Positions 51,620 through 60,512 of a DNA stretch of 64,000 nt are shown one piece after another; the first letter of the stretch is position 1, and the number at the start of each line of letters is the position of its first letter. Origin of the DNA: Thermospira aquatica (GTDB lineage: Bacteria; Spirochaetota; Brevinematia; Brevinematales; Thermospiraceae); assembly GCF_023525255.1 (NCBI RefSeq), contig NZ_CP073355.1, positions 744,001 to 808,000 of the forward strand, read 5' to 3'. The position numbers and the translations under genes were made by a program. The notes beneath the pieces were generated by a model. It did not search any database, was not told the origin of the DNA, and saw nothing but the letters and a program-made list of their open reading frames with translations.

Positions 51620-52726
51620 CTATGCCATCCTCACCCAATCCTTAAACACCGGATCAAATCCCTTTGAAGAGATAACTGATTTTATCTCCTCAACACTTCG
51701 TTTATCCGCCACCTCAAATTGAGGTACCTGCTCTTGATGTTCTGCATACCCCCCCACCTCTGTGTGAGATTCTGCCGAAACCTTTGTCACACCAAGCGGA
51801 ATAAGGATATCCCTCATCTCTGGTCTTTCCCTTGTTGAGAGAGTTATCCCTACTGTTGGGAAAAAGATTCGAAACGCCAGAAGAAACTGAACAAACTGTT
51901 TATCCGGAAGATTATACTTCTGAACAAAATCTCCCTCTGCCGGATTCATTCTTGGAAGAGACACGCCCCATTCCACTTCTGGATAGTATTTTTTGAGTGT
52001 CATGAGATGCATTGCCGTCCAAAAGGCATCATGGAGAGGATTGGCAAGTCCATACAAGGCACCAATAGTCACCCACCGAAGACCAGCTTGAGCCCCTCTC
52101 TCCGGCGTTCCCAAACGCCAGAAAAAATCCCTCTTTGGACCCGAGGGATGAACCTCCGCATAAACCTTCCTATCATACGTCTCCTGATAAATAGTAAGAC
52201 CATCCAGGCCTACCAGACGGAGTTTCTGATACTCCTCCACCGTCATCGGATAAACCTCAACCGCCAGAGAATCAAACATCGGAGAAAGAATGCTCATCGC
52301 CTCTTCCAGATAAGAAACAGGTGTCACTGCCGGAGCATCCCCAGTGAGAAGAAGAATATGACGAAATCCTTTCTCGGCAAGTATTTCCCCATTTCGTTGG
52401 ATTTCTTCGAGGGAGAGTTTTTTTCTTGGAAAACGATTCATTACCCGGAAACCGCAATACACACAGGCATTTTGACAATAATCTGCCAGATACAAAGGTG
52501 CAAAAAGCAAAATCGCCCTTCCAAAGTGCTTCGCTGTAAGCTGCTGAGAACAAATAGCCATTTTCTCAAGAAAGCGTGAAGCTACAGGAGATAATAAACA
52601 AAGAAAATCCTGATACCCAAGAACTTCTTTCTCGAGTACTCTCTCAACATCCTTTTCTGTCACACGTGAAACAAAACCATCAATATCAAAGTCCAGCCAA
52701 GGAAGAAATGCCTCTGTAGCTTTCAT
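51620..52726 (-). CDS. thiH: 2-Iminoacetate synthase ThiH
   Basis: 368 residues; radical-SAM lyase that cleaves tyrosine to dehydroglycine for the thiazole ring. The cluster motif is [10 protein letters not shown] (CX3CX2C). Conserved ThiH blocks follow: [53 protein letters not shown] and [13 protein letters not shown]. The use of ThiH rather than the oxygen-requiring ThiO fits an anaerobe. Overlaps thiG by 4 bp. Confidence 0.95.
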   Translation of the reverse strand: MKATEAFLPWLDFDIDGFVSRVTEKDVERVLEKEVLGYQDFLCLLSPVASRFLEKMAICSQQLTAKHFGRAILLFAPLYLADYCQNACVYCGFRVMNRFPRKKLSLEEIQRNGEILAEKGFRHILLLTGDAPAVTPVSYLEEAMSILSPMFDSLAVEVYPMTVEEYQKLRLVGLDGLTIYQETYDRKVYAEVHPSGPKRDFFWRLGTPERGAQAGLRWVTIGALYGLANPLHDAFWTAMHLMTLKKYYPEVEWGVSLPRMNPAEGDFVQKYNLPDKQFVQFLLAFRIFFPTVGITLSTRERPEMRDILIPLGVTKVSAESHTEVGGYAEHQEQVPQFEVADKRSVEEIKSVISSKGFDPVFKDWVRMA

Positions 52727-53502
52727 AACTTTTCCTCTGAGAGAAGCCCGGAAAGGGGAGAACTCGCCTGAGCATAAAGAGTTTCCTGCTGTTTTTGAGT
52801 AAGATACGATATTCTCCCTGCTTCAACCGCAAGAGAGAAAGCCCGCGCCGCTGCCACTGGATCCACACTCGTTGCAATAGCTGTGTTGACCAATACCGCA
52901 TCAGCACCCATCTCCATAGCTTCTGCCGCGTGGGATGGTTTCCCAATACCAGCATCCACTACAATAGGGAGATCAATCTTTTCAATAAGCATTGCAATGA
53001 GATCCCTGGTTCTCAAACCCCTGTGGGATCCGATAGGAGATCCCAGAGGCATCACAGCTGCTGCCCCAGCATCCACCAATTTTTGCGCTACAATAAGATC
53101 AGGCATTACATAAGGAAGAACGACGAATCCTTCCTTTGCAAGGATAGCTGTGGCCTTTATCGTTTCCTCATTATCAGGCATCAGATAATCCATCTCATGG
53201 ATAATCTCTATCTTCACAAAATTTCCACACCCTGCCTCGCGAGCAAGACGCGAAATCCGAACTGCCTCTTCTGCATTTCGTGCCCCTGAAGTATTTGGTA
53301 ACACCACTACCCCTTCTGGAATATACGAGAGAATATTCTCTTCCGGACGGGAAAGATTGACACGTCTCAAAGCCACTGTAATCATCTGCGTGCCACTTGC
53401 TTTTACAATCTCCGGTAAAAGACGAGAAGAAGGAAGTTTTCCGGTTCCAACAAACAAACGACAGGAAAACTCTCTGTTTCCAATAACAAGAGGAGAATCC
53501 AT
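52723..53502 (-). CDS. thiG: Thiazole synthase ThiG
   Basis: 259 residues; TIM-barrel enzyme that builds thiazole phosphate from DXP, dehydroglycine and ThiS-thiocarboxylate. The N-terminus [18 protein letters not shown], the Schiff-base lysine region FVKIEIIHE and the phosphate-binding [12 protein letters not shown] and [20 protein letters not shown] are typical. No thiS or thiF gene is adjacent. GGGAGG lies 6 bp before the ATG and can be covered by a hairpin with the riboswitch tail. Confidence 0.96.
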   Translation of the reverse strand: MDSPLVIGNREFSCRLFVGTGKLPSSRLLPEIVKASGTQMITVALRRVNLSRPEENILSYIPEGVVVLPNTSGARNAEEAVRISRLAREAGCGNFVKIEIIHEMDYLMPDNEETIKATAILAKEGFVVLPYVMPDLIVAQKLVDAGAAAVMPLGSPIGSHRGLRTRDLIAMLIEKIDLPIVVDAGIGKPSHAAEAMEMGADAVLVNTAIATSVDPVAAARAFSLAVEAGRISYLTQKQQETLYAQASSPLSGLLSEEKL

Positions 53503-53525
53503 AGAATACCTCCCATAATATTCGC

Positions 53526-53617
53526 GGGAGGGCGCTTTCCTCCGCCGGTATAACCCGGATCAGGTTCGAGGGTTAGGAGATATCTCCCTCTCAGCCTCGT
53601 ATAGGCACCCCTAGCGT
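53526..53617 (-). promoter_or_regulatory. TPP riboswitch upstream of thiG-thiH
   Basis: Minus-strand leader with the conserved THI-box bases: AGGGGTGCC, then GAGGCTGAGAGGG, then ACCCTCGAACCTGATCCGGG and TACCGGCGGAGGAAAGCG. CGCT at the start pairs with AGCG at the end as P1. Immediately downstream, CCTCCC (complement of 53526-53531) can pair with the thiG Shine-Dalgarno GGGAGG (complement of 53509-53514) across an 11-nt loop. Control is therefore probably at translation: bound TPP frees CCTCCC to hide the ribosome site. The alternative pairing is GGAGG (in the tail) with CCTCC. Confidence 0.95.
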
Positions 53618-53623
53618 ATCTAT

Positions 53624-53652
53624 AGTATAGAATAAACTTTTTCTTTCGTCAA
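53624..53652 (-). promoter_or_regulatory. Sigma-70 promoter for the TPP riboswitch leader
   Basis: Minus strand TTGACG (53652-53647), 17-bp spacer, TATACT (53629-53624). Transcription would begin near 53617, just before the first helix of the riboswitch. Confidence 0.88.
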
Positions 53653-53689
53653 GAAAAAATCATATTTTTATTGTTATGAAAATTTAACA

Positions 53690-53725
53690 AAAATAAAAAA
53701 ATTCCCCCGGTTTTTCCGGGGGAAT
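53690..53725 (-). terminator. Intrinsic terminator after the purine permease
   Basis: Perfect 10-bp stem ATTCCCCCGG (53701-53710) and CCGGGGGAAT (53716-53725) with a 5-nt loop, followed on the minus strand by TTTTTTATTTT. 14 bp after the permease stop. Confidence 0.94.
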
Positions 53726-53739
53726 CTTCTTTAAAATTT

Positions 53740-55068
53740 TTACTTTACCAGAAGAATTAACACCGCAAGGACATCAATCACGTAGAGCATAGGATGAATA
53801 TCCTTTATCTTTCCGGTAAAAAGCTTGATAAGAGTATAGATCAAAAATCCCCATACAATACCCTGGGTAATCGAGTAGGTGAGGGGAATAAGAATAAGCG
53901 CCATAAACGCAGGAATAGTCTCCTCAAAATCATTCCAGTTAATCTGAAGAAGCGGTTTCATCATAAATGCCCCCACAATAACCAGAACAGGTGCCGTCGC
54001 AACAGCAGGAATAAAACTCAGAAGAGGACTTAGAAACATAAATGGGAGAAACAAAAGCCCTGTCACAATAGCAGTCAAACCCGTCCTTCCACCCTCCTCA
54101 ATACCCGCGGCAGACTCTATATAGGTAGTACCAGAAGAAGTCCCAAAAAGACCTGACATCATCGTTGAAATAGCATCCACCAAAAGAGCTTTCTTTGCTT
54201 TTAAAGGTTGTCCATCCTTATCCACAAGTCCGGATACCTGAGCAATACCCATAAAAGTAGAAATAGAATCAAACATATCTGTAAACAAAAGAGAGAACAC
54301 AGGACCAATCATCGAAAGTTTAAAAGCCCCAAGAATATCCAGTTTAAAAAATACATCAAGTTTAGGGAGAGCTACAATCGATTTTGGCAACTCAACAAGA
54401 GGAGCTTTAAGCCAACCATATTTTAACCCGAGAATAGAAACAATCAATGTTGCAATAGAAGTCACCATAATACCTAAAATCAAAGCACCCTTCACACGAC
54501 GAATCACCAAAATAGAAGTAAGAATAAGCCCAAAAATAAAAAGAAGTGTTTGAGCATTAATCCCTCCAAAACCCACGAGAGTAGCCTCATTAGATACAAT
54601 AAAACCCACAGACTTAAACCCAATCAAGGTTAAAAACACCCCAATACCCGCAGCCACACCATAACGAATCGATTTTGGAACAGCATGAAGAATCCAGAGT
54701 CTCACAGGAAGAATAGAAAGAATAATAAAAATTATACCCGAAAGAAACACTGCTCCAAGGGCAGTCTGCCAGGAAAGCCCCATCCCCATAACCAGACTAA
54801 AGGTAAAAAAGGCATTGATACCCATGCCTGGTGCAAGAGCATAGGGAAGATTAGCGTAGAGTCCCATTAAAACACTGGAAATAGAAGCCACCAAAACCGT
54901 CGCAAGAAGAACACCACTAAAATCCATTCCTGTTAAAGAAAGAATCCCGGGATTCACCACAATAATATAAGCCATCGTAAGAAAAGTTGAAATACCCGCT
55001 AAAACCTCCACTTTTAAAGAGGTTTTTCTCTCTGAAAACTCAAAAAATTTTCCTAGAGTCTTCTCCAT
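53740..55068 (-). CDS. NCS2/AzgA-type purine permease
   Basis: 442 residues, about 13 membrane helices; proton-coupled uptake of purine bases in the AzgA (adenine/guanine/hypoxanthine) branch. The N-terminus LGKFFEFSERKTSLKVEVLA leads to GISTFLTMAYIIVVNPGIL, then YALAPGMGINAFFTFSLVMG and GTSSGTTYIESAAGIEEGGR, the branch signatures. The specific base is not certain. AAGGAGG precedes the ATG. Single gene with its own promoter and terminator. Confidence 0.9.
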   Translation of the reverse strand: MEKTLGKFFEFSERKTSLKVEVLAGISTFLTMAYIIVVNPGILSLTGMDFSGVLLATVLVASISSVLMGLYANLPYALAPGMGINAFFTFSLVMGMGLSWQTALGAVFLSGIIFIILSILPVRLWILHAVPKSIRYGVAAGIGVFLTLIGFKSVGFIVSNEATLVGFGGINAQTLLFIFGLILTSILVIRRVKGALILGIMVTSIATLIVSILGLKYGWLKAPLVELPKSIVALPKLDVFFKLDILGAFKLSMIGPVFSLLFTDMFDSISTFMGIAQVSGLVDKDGQPLKAKKALLVDAISTMMSGLFGTSSGTTYIESAAGIEEGGRTGLTAIVTGLLFLPFMFLSPLLSFIPAVATAPVLVIVGAFMMKPLLQINWNDFEETIPAFMALILIPLTYSITQGIVWGFLIYTLIKLFTGKIKDIHPMLYVIDVLAVLILLVK

Positions 55069-55093
55069 ATATCCTCCTTATCTAAGATACAAT

Positions 55094-55122
55094 ATTTTAA
55101 TGAAGAAAAAATTTTTTGTAAA
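55094..55122 (-). promoter_or_regulatory. Sigma-70 promoter for the purine permease
   Basis: Minus strand TTTACA (55122-55117), 17-bp spacer, TAAAAT (55099-55094), 26 bp before the ATG. The rest of the gap up to 55419 is very AT-rich and I see no gene, DnaA-box cluster or hairpin in it. Confidence 0.7.
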
Positions 55123-55419
55123 CCTTTTTCATCTTCTCTTGTGCAAAATCCTTACGTTTCCCTTTCTTATCCCTTTCTTTATTCTCTTAAAAAAAATTAT
55201 AACAATCTTTTTTGGTAATTTTTTTGTTCTTTTCTCCATTAAAACACACAACAAAACACCCTTTTTTACACATAAAAAAAATATCCTATCTTCTTTCAAT
55301 AAAAAAACTTCGAAATTAAAAATACACAAAAAATTTCTCTTATACTACTATGATTACCCCTTTTTTTTGGTTTCTCTCATAAAAAAATACTACAGAGAAA
55401 TATGTGCGTAAAAAAGAAT

Positions 55420-55448
55420 TTGAGAAAAACTCACCTTTATTGTATAAT
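55420..55448 (+). promoter_or_regulatory. Sigma-70 promoter for parAB
   Basis: TTGAGA (55420-55425), 17-bp spacer, TATAAT (55443-55448), 31 bp before the parA ATG. Confidence 0.88.
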
Positions 55449-55479
55449 ATATACCTTATTAAAGAAATGAGGAGGAAAC

Positions 55480-56250
55480 ATGTCAAAAATTATCGTTGTA
55501 GCAAATCAGAAGGGTGGAGTAGGGAAAACCACCACCACCGTCAATCTTGCTGCCTATCTTTCTAATGTGGGAAAAAAAACTCTTCTTATCGATATTGATC
55601 CTCAAGGAAATGCTTGCAGTGGCTTAGGAGTTGATATTCGAGAACGCTCAGGAAACGGAATCTATGAAGTTCTGATAGGACAAAAAAAGATTCAAGAAGT
55701 TATTCTTGCCACAAAGTATAAAAATCTATTTCTTATTCCAGTAACTCTTGATCTTGCTGGAGCTCAGATCGAACTTCTTAATGTTCCGCGAAAGGAGTTT
55801 GTTCTTAAAGATGCACTAGATGAGATTCGTGAACAGTATGATTTTATTCTTATTGATACTCCACCTTCTCTTGGTCTTTTTACCCTGAATGGTTTAGTAG
55901 CCGCTGATTCAGTTCTTATTCCCATGCAAAGTGAGTTTTATGCAATGGAAGGACTTGCTCAGCTTCTTAAAGCTATTAAACTTGTCAAAAGTGGGCTTAA
56001 CAAAAACCTGGCTATAGAAGGTGTTTTGGTAACAATGTACGATTCTCGCACCAATCTCTCAAAACAGGTTCTTGATGAGGTAAAAGGATATTTTCAAGAA
56101 AAGGTCTATGAAACAGTTATTCCTCGAAATGTCCGCCTTTCAGAAGCCCCGAGCCATGGTATCGCTATCTTTGAATATGATGAGAAGAGTCAGGGAGCTG
56201 AAGCGTATGCTGCGTTTGGGCGAGAGTTTTTAAACAGAGTGGGAGGTTGA
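55480..56250 (+). CDS. parA: Chromosome-partitioning ATPase ParA (Soj)
   Basis: 256 residues; ATP-dependent DNA-binding ATPase that moves ParB-parS complexes. The deviant Walker A is VANQKGGVGKTTTTVNLAAYL broken across residues 7-27, with Walker A' in TLLIDIDPQGNACSG and the Walker B Asp in FILIDTPPSLGLFTLNG. The length and the lack of an N-terminal HTH mark it as the chromosomal Soj type, not a plasmid ParA. GAGGAGG precedes the ATG. Followed 1 bp later by parB. Confidence 0.96.
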   Translation: MSKIIVVANQKGGVGKTTTTVNLAAYLSNVGKKTLLIDIDPQGNACSGLGVDIRERSGNGIYEVLIGQKKIQEVILATKYKNLFLIPVTLDLAGAQIELLNVPRKEFVLKDALDEIREQYDFILIDTPPSLGLFTLNGLVAADSVLIPMQSEFYAMEGLAQLLKAIKLVKSGLNKNLAIEGVLVTMYDSRTNLSKQVLDEVKGYFQEKVYETVIPRNVRLSEAPSHGIAIFEYDEKSQGAEAYAAFGREFLNRVGG

Positions 56251-56251
56251 T

Positions 56252-57121
56252 ATGGCACAAAAACATGGTCTTGGAAAAGGGATGCTGGCTCTTGTTGATG
56301 AAAATATGATTGAGGAAGAGGTTTACAAGGGAAATATTCAAATGATAGATGTTGGGAAGATTCTTCCCAATAAACATCAACCGAGAAAATTTTTTGCAGA
56401 AGATGAGTTAAAAGAACTTGCTGATTCTATTAGAGAAAAGGGAGTTATTCAACCCATTCTGGTTACCGATCTTGGAAATGGAAAATACGAGCTTGTTGCT
56501 GGTGAAAGACGCTGGCGAGCAGCAAAAATGGCGGGACTTTTAGAAATTCCCGCTATAGTAAGGGATTTTAGCGAAGAAGATAAACTCGAGATTGCTCTTA
56601 TTGAAAATATTCAAAGGTCAGATCTTAATCCTATTGAAGAAGCTTTAGCATTTAAAGAGATTATGGAGCGTTTACATCTTTCTCAAGAAGAACTTGCTCA
56701 AAGGATTGGAAAAAATAGGAGTTCTGTTGCAAATACCCTTCGTCTTCTTAAACTTCCTGAGATAATTCAACAGAAAATTATTCAAAAAGAACTTACCGAG
56801 GGTCATGCAAGGGTAATTCTTATGTTAAGTGAAAGGGATGTTATGATTCAGTTCGCAGATTATATTATAGAGAAGGGGCTTTCTGTTCGTGAAGCTGAGG
56901 TTATGGTAAAGGATTTTGAGAAAAAAAATGTTTCACGTGAAACATTAAAAGAAAAAAATGAAACCGTTCATCCTCTCACAAGTCTTGAAGAGAAGTTTAT
57001 TCAGTCGTTAGGTTTAAAGGTAAGTGTTACAGGTTCAATAAAGAAAGGGAAGATAGAGATTCATTATTTTTCTCAAGAGGAATTGGAATATATTTATCAG
57101 AGGCTTGTAGGAAAAGAATAA
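56252..57121 (+). CDS. parB: Chromosome-partitioning protein ParB (Spo0J)
   Basis: 289 residues; CTPase clamp that loads at parS. The nuclease-like CTP-binding domain has LVAGERRWRAAKMAGL and the arginine-rich ENIQRSDLNPIEEALAF. The helix-turn-helix that reads parS is LSQEELAQRIGKNRSSVANT, followed by LTEGHARVIL. The C-terminal dimer domain ends at residue 289. The codons for NVSRET contain a perfect parS. Codon use shifts to T- and G-rich plus-strand bias compared with genes before 55 kb. Confidence 0.96.
   Translation: MAQKHGLGKGMLALVDENMIEEEVYKGNIQMIDVGKILPNKHQPRKFFAEDELKELADSIREKGVIQPILVTDLGNGKYELVAGERRWRAAKMAGLLEIPAIVRDFSEEDKLEIALIENIQRSDLNPIEEALAFKEIMERLHLSQEELAQRIGKNRSSVANTLRLLKLPEIIQQKIIQKELTEGHARVILMLSERDVMIQFADYIIEKGLSVREAEVMVKDFEKKNVSRETLKEKNETVHPLTSLEEKFIQSLGLKVSVTGSIKKGKIEIHYFSQEELEYIYQRLVGKE
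56929..56944. promoter_or_regulatory. parS centromere-like site inside parB
   Basis: TGTTTCACGTGAAACA, a perfect 16-bp match to the bacterial parS consensus and itself palindromic; with flanking A and T the symmetry extends to 18 bp. It lies in the linker between the DNA-binding and dimer domains, as in Bacillus subtilis, where a parS lies inside spo0J. Confidence 0.95.
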
Positions 57122-57122
57122 G

Positions 57123-57138
57123 TGTTTCACGTAAAACT
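57123..57138. promoter_or_regulatory. Degenerate second parS-like site
   Basis: TGTTTCACGTAAAACT directly after the parB stop codon, two mismatches from parS in the right half. It may bind ParB weakly or be a relic. Confidence 0.55.
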
Positions 57139-57186
57139 TATGAGAAATTTTAAAGCAAAGATAAAAGCAAAGATAGAGGAGTGTCT

Positions 57187-58407
57187 ATGGTTCGTGTAAA
57201 CGAAAATTATACTCTTTTACAGGGAAGTTATCTCTTCTCAGAGGTTGCGAAAAGGGTTCGGATGTATCAGGAGAAAAACCCTGAAAAAAAGATTATCCGT
57301 CTTGGAATAGGGGATGTAACCCAACCCCTTGTACCCTCGGTTGTAAAAGCTTTCCAAGAGGGTGTGGAAGAGATGTCAAAGAAGGAATCTTTTCATGGGT
57401 ATGGTCCTGAGCAGGGGTATGAGTTTCTTCGTGAAGCAATCGCTGAAGTGGATTTTAGAAAGAGAGGAATAGATATTTCACCTGATGAAATTTTTATCTC
57501 CACAGGAGCAAAAGAGGATACCGCAAACTTTCAAGAGCTCTTTGATCAAAAAGTTTCTGTGGCTATTCCAGATCCTGTGTATCCTGTGTATGTCGATAGT
57601 AATGTAATGGCAGGAAGAAGTGGTAGACTTAAAAATGGGCGGTATGAACGTTTCTTTTATCTGGATGCAACGCTTGAGAATAATTTTAAACCAGAAATAC
57701 CTAAAAAAAGGTTTGATCTTATCTATCTTTGTTTTCCAAATAATCCTACGGGTCAGGTGCTTACAAGGGATGAGTTAAAAGCCTGGGTAGAGTATGCGCA
57801 TAAATACGGAAGCATTCTTTTTTTTGATGCGGCTTATGAGGCTTTTGTTAGTGATCCTTCTCTTCCTAAGAGTATTTTTGAGATAGAAGGGGCACGGGAA
57901 GTAGCTGTGGAATTTCGTAGTCTTTCAAAAACTGCAGGGTTCACTGGAACACGCTGTGCTTATACAATTGTTCCAAGGGATGTAAAGGTTTATACAAAAA
58001 AGGGTCACGCCGTCTCTCTCCATGCACTCTGGTTTCGAAGACAATCTACCAAATTTAATGGAGTTTCTTATCCCGTACAAAAAGCAGCAGCCGCTGTTTT
58101 TACACCGGAGGGCCAGAAAGAGATTCAAGAGGTTTTGGCTTATTATAAAGAAAATGCCCGGATCATTCTTGAAGCTATTCGGGAGATTGGTTTTCCATGT
58201 ACCGGTGGAACGCATTCTCCTTATATCTGGTTTAAAACACCAATGGACTCCTGGAAATTTTTTGATTATCTTTTAGAGAGAGTCCAGATTGTTGGAACTC
58301 CCGGTATTGGTTTTGGAAAGAATGGGGATGGATTTTTCCGTCTTTCTGCCTTTGGTGATCGATCAAATGTGAAGGAAGCTATTGAAAGGTTGAAAACAAT
58401 TTCCTAG
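57187..58407 (+). CDS. dapL: LL-diaminopimelate aminotransferase
   Basis: 406 residues; PLP enzyme converting tetrahydrodipicolinate directly to LL-diaminopimelate for lysine and peptidoglycan. DapL features: NENYTLLQGSYLFSEVAKRV at the start, RLGIGDVTQPL, HGYGPEQGYEFLREAIA and the PLP lysine in EFRSLSKTAGFTGTRC. This route is known in Leptospira, chlamydiae and plants. The ATG at 57187 is preferred over GTG 57181 because GAGGAG lies about 5 bp upstream of it. Confidence 0.94.
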   Translation: MVRVNENYTLLQGSYLFSEVAKRVRMYQEKNPEKKIIRLGIGDVTQPLVPSVVKAFQEGVEEMSKKESFHGYGPEQGYEFLREAIAEVDFRKRGIDISPDEIFISTGAKEDTANFQELFDQKVSVAIPDPVYPVYVDSNVMAGRSGRLKNGRYERFFYLDATLENNFKPEIPKKRFDLIYLCFPNNPTGQVLTRDELKAWVEYAHKYGSILFFDAAYEAFVSDPSLPKSIFEIEGAREVAVEFRSLSKTAGFTGTRCAYTIVPRDVKVYTKKGHAVSLHALWFRRQSTKFNGVSYPVQKAAAAVFTPEGQKEIQEVLAYYKENARIILEAIREIGFPCTGGTHSPYIWFKTPMDSWKFFDYLLERVQIVGTPGIGFGKNGDGFFRLSAFGDRSNVKEAIERLKTIS

Positions 58408-58432
58408 TAATCTTGAGATAGAGGAGGGAAAG

Positions 58433-58657
58433 ATGCCACATTATGATTATGTTTGTCTCAATTGTTCTCACGAGTTTGAGGTCTTCCAGATGATGAATGA
58501 CCTTCCCCTTGAAAGTTGTCCTTCCTGTGGAGGAAAAGTGAAAAGAAAAATTGGAGGTGGAATGGGTATCATTTTTAAGGGAAACGGGTTCTATGTCACT
58601 GACTATAAGAAGACCTCTTTTTCTGGTGAGAATAAATGTGAGAGCTGTTCCAACTAG
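58433..58657 (+). CDS. FmdB-family zinc-ribbon protein
   Basis: 74 residues. Zinc ribbon with CLNC and CPSCGG (MPHYDYVCLNCSHEFEVFQM, then LPLESCPSCGGKVKRKIG), the FmdB/CxxC regulatory-protein pattern. Two extra cysteines lie at the C-terminus (CESCSN). Often called regulatory but without a proven general role. GAGGAGGG precedes the ATG; the next gene starts 1 bp after its stop. Confidence 0.85.
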   Translation: MPHYDYVCLNCSHEFEVFQMMNDLPLESCPSCGGKVKRKIGGGMGIIFKGNGFYVTDYKKTSFSGENKCESCSN

Positions 58658-58658
58658 T

Positions 58659-59486
58659 ATGAAGAAGATTAAAAAGAAAGATTTTGTTCGCCGTATGGAG
58701 GAGGCGCTCCATACGGCACATTTTTCCCTTCGTCCGGACGTTTTAAAATATTTTCAGGAATGGAAGAAACGGCTTCCTTCCTCGGCCGAGGAGATTTTTG
58801 GTCTTTATGAAGAGAATGCCCGCTTTGCAAAAACTGAAGAGAGGGTCCTTTGCCAGGATACGGGATATATTCAGGTTTATCTCTATATCGGAAGGGTTTG
58901 TTTTGATTTCCCCCTTCAGAAAACCATAGAGGATGTTGTGCGTGATTTTTATCGGAAAAACCATCTTCGTATGTCTTTGGCGCATCCTTTAACCAGGGAG
59001 AATACAGGCGATAACACACCGGTTTTTATAAATACAGAGTGGACGGAAAAAGAAGGATTTGAGTGTGTTATTCTTGTGAAGGGCGGTGGTTCTGAGAATG
59101 TGACGAGAAATCGTTTTTTTCTTCCCACAGAAAATGTTCAGGCAATAGAGGATTGGGTTGTTGAGGAAATGAAAACCATAGGGTCAAAGGGTTGTCCTCC
59201 TTATCTGTTAGGGCTTTGTATTGGAGGAACTATGGAAAAGGCCATAGCGTACTCAAAGCAGCTTCTTTTAAAGCCGCTGGGAGCTTCAGGTGACCCTATG
59301 GCTCAAGAAATAGCCCATCGACTAAAGGAAAGAATCAATGCGCTGGGTATTGGTTTACAGGGTCTGGGGCTTGGGGAAACGGTGATGGATGTTTTTGTAA
59401 AATTGGTTCCCTGTCATATAGCGACACTTCCTGTGGCTTTTTCCCTGGGGTGTCATGCTGTTCGTCAGGCACATTTTTCTCTCTAG
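58659..59486 (+). CDS. Class I fumarase / tartrate dehydratase alpha subunit
   Basis: 275 residues, the N-terminal (alpha) half of two-subunit class I hydro-lyases. The [4Fe-4S] ligands are Cys in VLCQDTGYIQVYLYIG, in GSKGCPPYLLGLCIGGTMEK and in FSLGCHAVRQAH. LVKGGGSENVTRN is another conserved block. The function as fumarase needs a beta subunit of about 200 residues, which normally follows; here argB follows instead. No strong ribosome site, so translation is probably coupled to the zinc-ribbon gene. Confidence 0.85.
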   Translation: MKKIKKKDFVRRMEEALHTAHFSLRPDVLKYFQEWKKRLPSSAEEIFGLYEENARFAKTEERVLCQDTGYIQVYLYIGRVCFDFPLQKTIEDVVRDFYRKNHLRMSLAHPLTRENTGDNTPVFINTEWTEKEGFECVILVKGGGSENVTRNRFFLPTENVQAIEDWVVEEMKTIGSKGCPPYLLGLCIGGTMEKAIAYSKQLLLKPLGASGDPMAQEIAHRLKERINALGIGLQGLGLGETVMDVFVKLVPCHIATLPVAFSLGCHAVRQAHFSL

Positions 59487-59495
59487 GAGTGGGAT

Positions 59496-60353
59496 ATGGA
59501 AAGATATATTGAAAAGGCTCGTGTTATCATGGAGGCTCTGCCTTACATTCGTGAGTTTTCTAAAAAGACGGTGGTGATTAAATACGGCGGAAATGCCATG
59601 GAGTCTCCCCAGCTCAAAGAGCTTGTGATGCAGGATATTGCTTTGCTTAAACTGGTGGGCATCAATGTGGTGATTGTTCATGGTGGAGGCCCGGCTATCT
59701 CTGAAATGATGCAGCGGCTTGGTAAGGAGCCGAAATTTGTGGATGGCTATCGTTATACCGATGAAGAAACAATGGAAATTACAGAGATGGTTTTGAGTGG
59801 TCTTATCAATAAAGAATTGGTAGCAGCGGTTAATGCTCATGGAATTAAAGCGGTGGGATTGTCTGGTAAAGATAATCGATTGATTTTAGCAAAGAAAAAA
59901 GGACCAAAAGATATTGGAATGGTAGGGGAAATTATTTCTATCCAGCCAGAGGTCGTTCAGACGCTCATTGCCTCTGATTACGTACCGGTTATTTCTCCTG
60001 TGGGGGTTGGTGAAGATGGAAAAACCTACAACATCAATGCGGATATTGCAGCAGGAGAGATAGCGATTGCCCTCAAGGCGTATAAACTGATATATATGAC
60101 TGATATTCGAGGTATCTACGAGGACATCAATGACGAAAACTCTTTTCTCTCTACGGTCAATGAAACCGCAATAAATCGCCTCAAAAAAGAGAAAAAAATC
60201 AGTGAAGGGATGATTCCCAAGATAGATTCTGCCCTCAAGGCAGTGAAACAAGGGGTGGAAAAGGTTCATATTATAGACGGACGTATTGAACATTCTCTTC
60301 TTCTTGAGCTTTTAACGGACGCGGGTATAGGAACGGAGATTGCAAGGGGTTAA
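59496..60353 (+). CDS. argB: Acetylglutamate kinase
   Basis: 285 residues; second step of arginine synthesis. Amino-acid-kinase fold with VVIKYGGNAMESPQLKELVM, IVIVHGGGPAISEMMQRLG-type substrate loop (seen here as VVIVHGGGPAISEMM), VGLSGKDNRLILAKK and the C-terminal MIPKIDSALKAVKQGVEKVH. The N-terminal helix (RYIEKARVIMEALPYIREFS) is the extension typical of arginine-sensitive hexameric forms. A TAGGAG ribosome site precedes the ATG and a terminator follows. Confidence 0.95.
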   Translation: MERYIEKARVIMEALPYIREFSKKTVVIKYGGNAMESPQLKELVMQDIALLKLVGINVVIVHGGGPAISEMMQRLGKEPKFVDGYRYTDEETMEITEMVLSGLINKELVAAVNAHGIKAVGLSGKDNRLILAKKKGPKDIGMVGEIISIQPEVVQTLIASDYVPVISPVGVGEDGKTYNINADIAAGEIAIALKAYKLIYMTDIRGIYEDINDENSFLSTVNETAINRLKKEKKISEGMIPKIDSALKAVKQGVEKVHIIDGRIEHSLLLELLTDAGIGTEIARG

Positions 60354-60360
60354 AAGGAGA

Positions 60361-60403
60361 AAGCCTTCTCCTCTTAAAAAGAGTTGAGAAGGCTTTTGTT
60401 TTA
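60361..60403 (+). terminator. Intrinsic terminator after argB
   Basis: Perfect 10-bp outer stem AAGCCTTCTC (60361-60370) and GAGAAGGCTT (60386-60395) with an inner CTCTT/AAGAG stem, followed by TTGTTTT. Confidence 0.9.
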
Positions 60404-60464
60404 TAAATAAAACACTTTTTAAATTTATAAAACATTTTGCTTTTTGATGAATATTTTTTAAGAG

Positions 60465-60493
60465 TTGCATTTTTTTCTTTCCTGCACTATGAT
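60465..60493 (+). promoter_or_regulatory. Sigma-70 promoter for the coiled-coil/STAS/RsbW-like operon
   Basis: TTGCAT (60465-60470), 17-bp spacer, TATGAT (60488-60493), 19 bp before the ATG at 60513. Confidence 0.78.
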
Positions 60494-60512
60494 AAAACGA
60501 GGAGAATGGTGA

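Noticed and set aside
55100-55411. A 103-codon open frame rich in Phe, Lys and Leu
   Set aside because: Low-complexity AT-rich sequence covering the permease promoter, no ribosome site.
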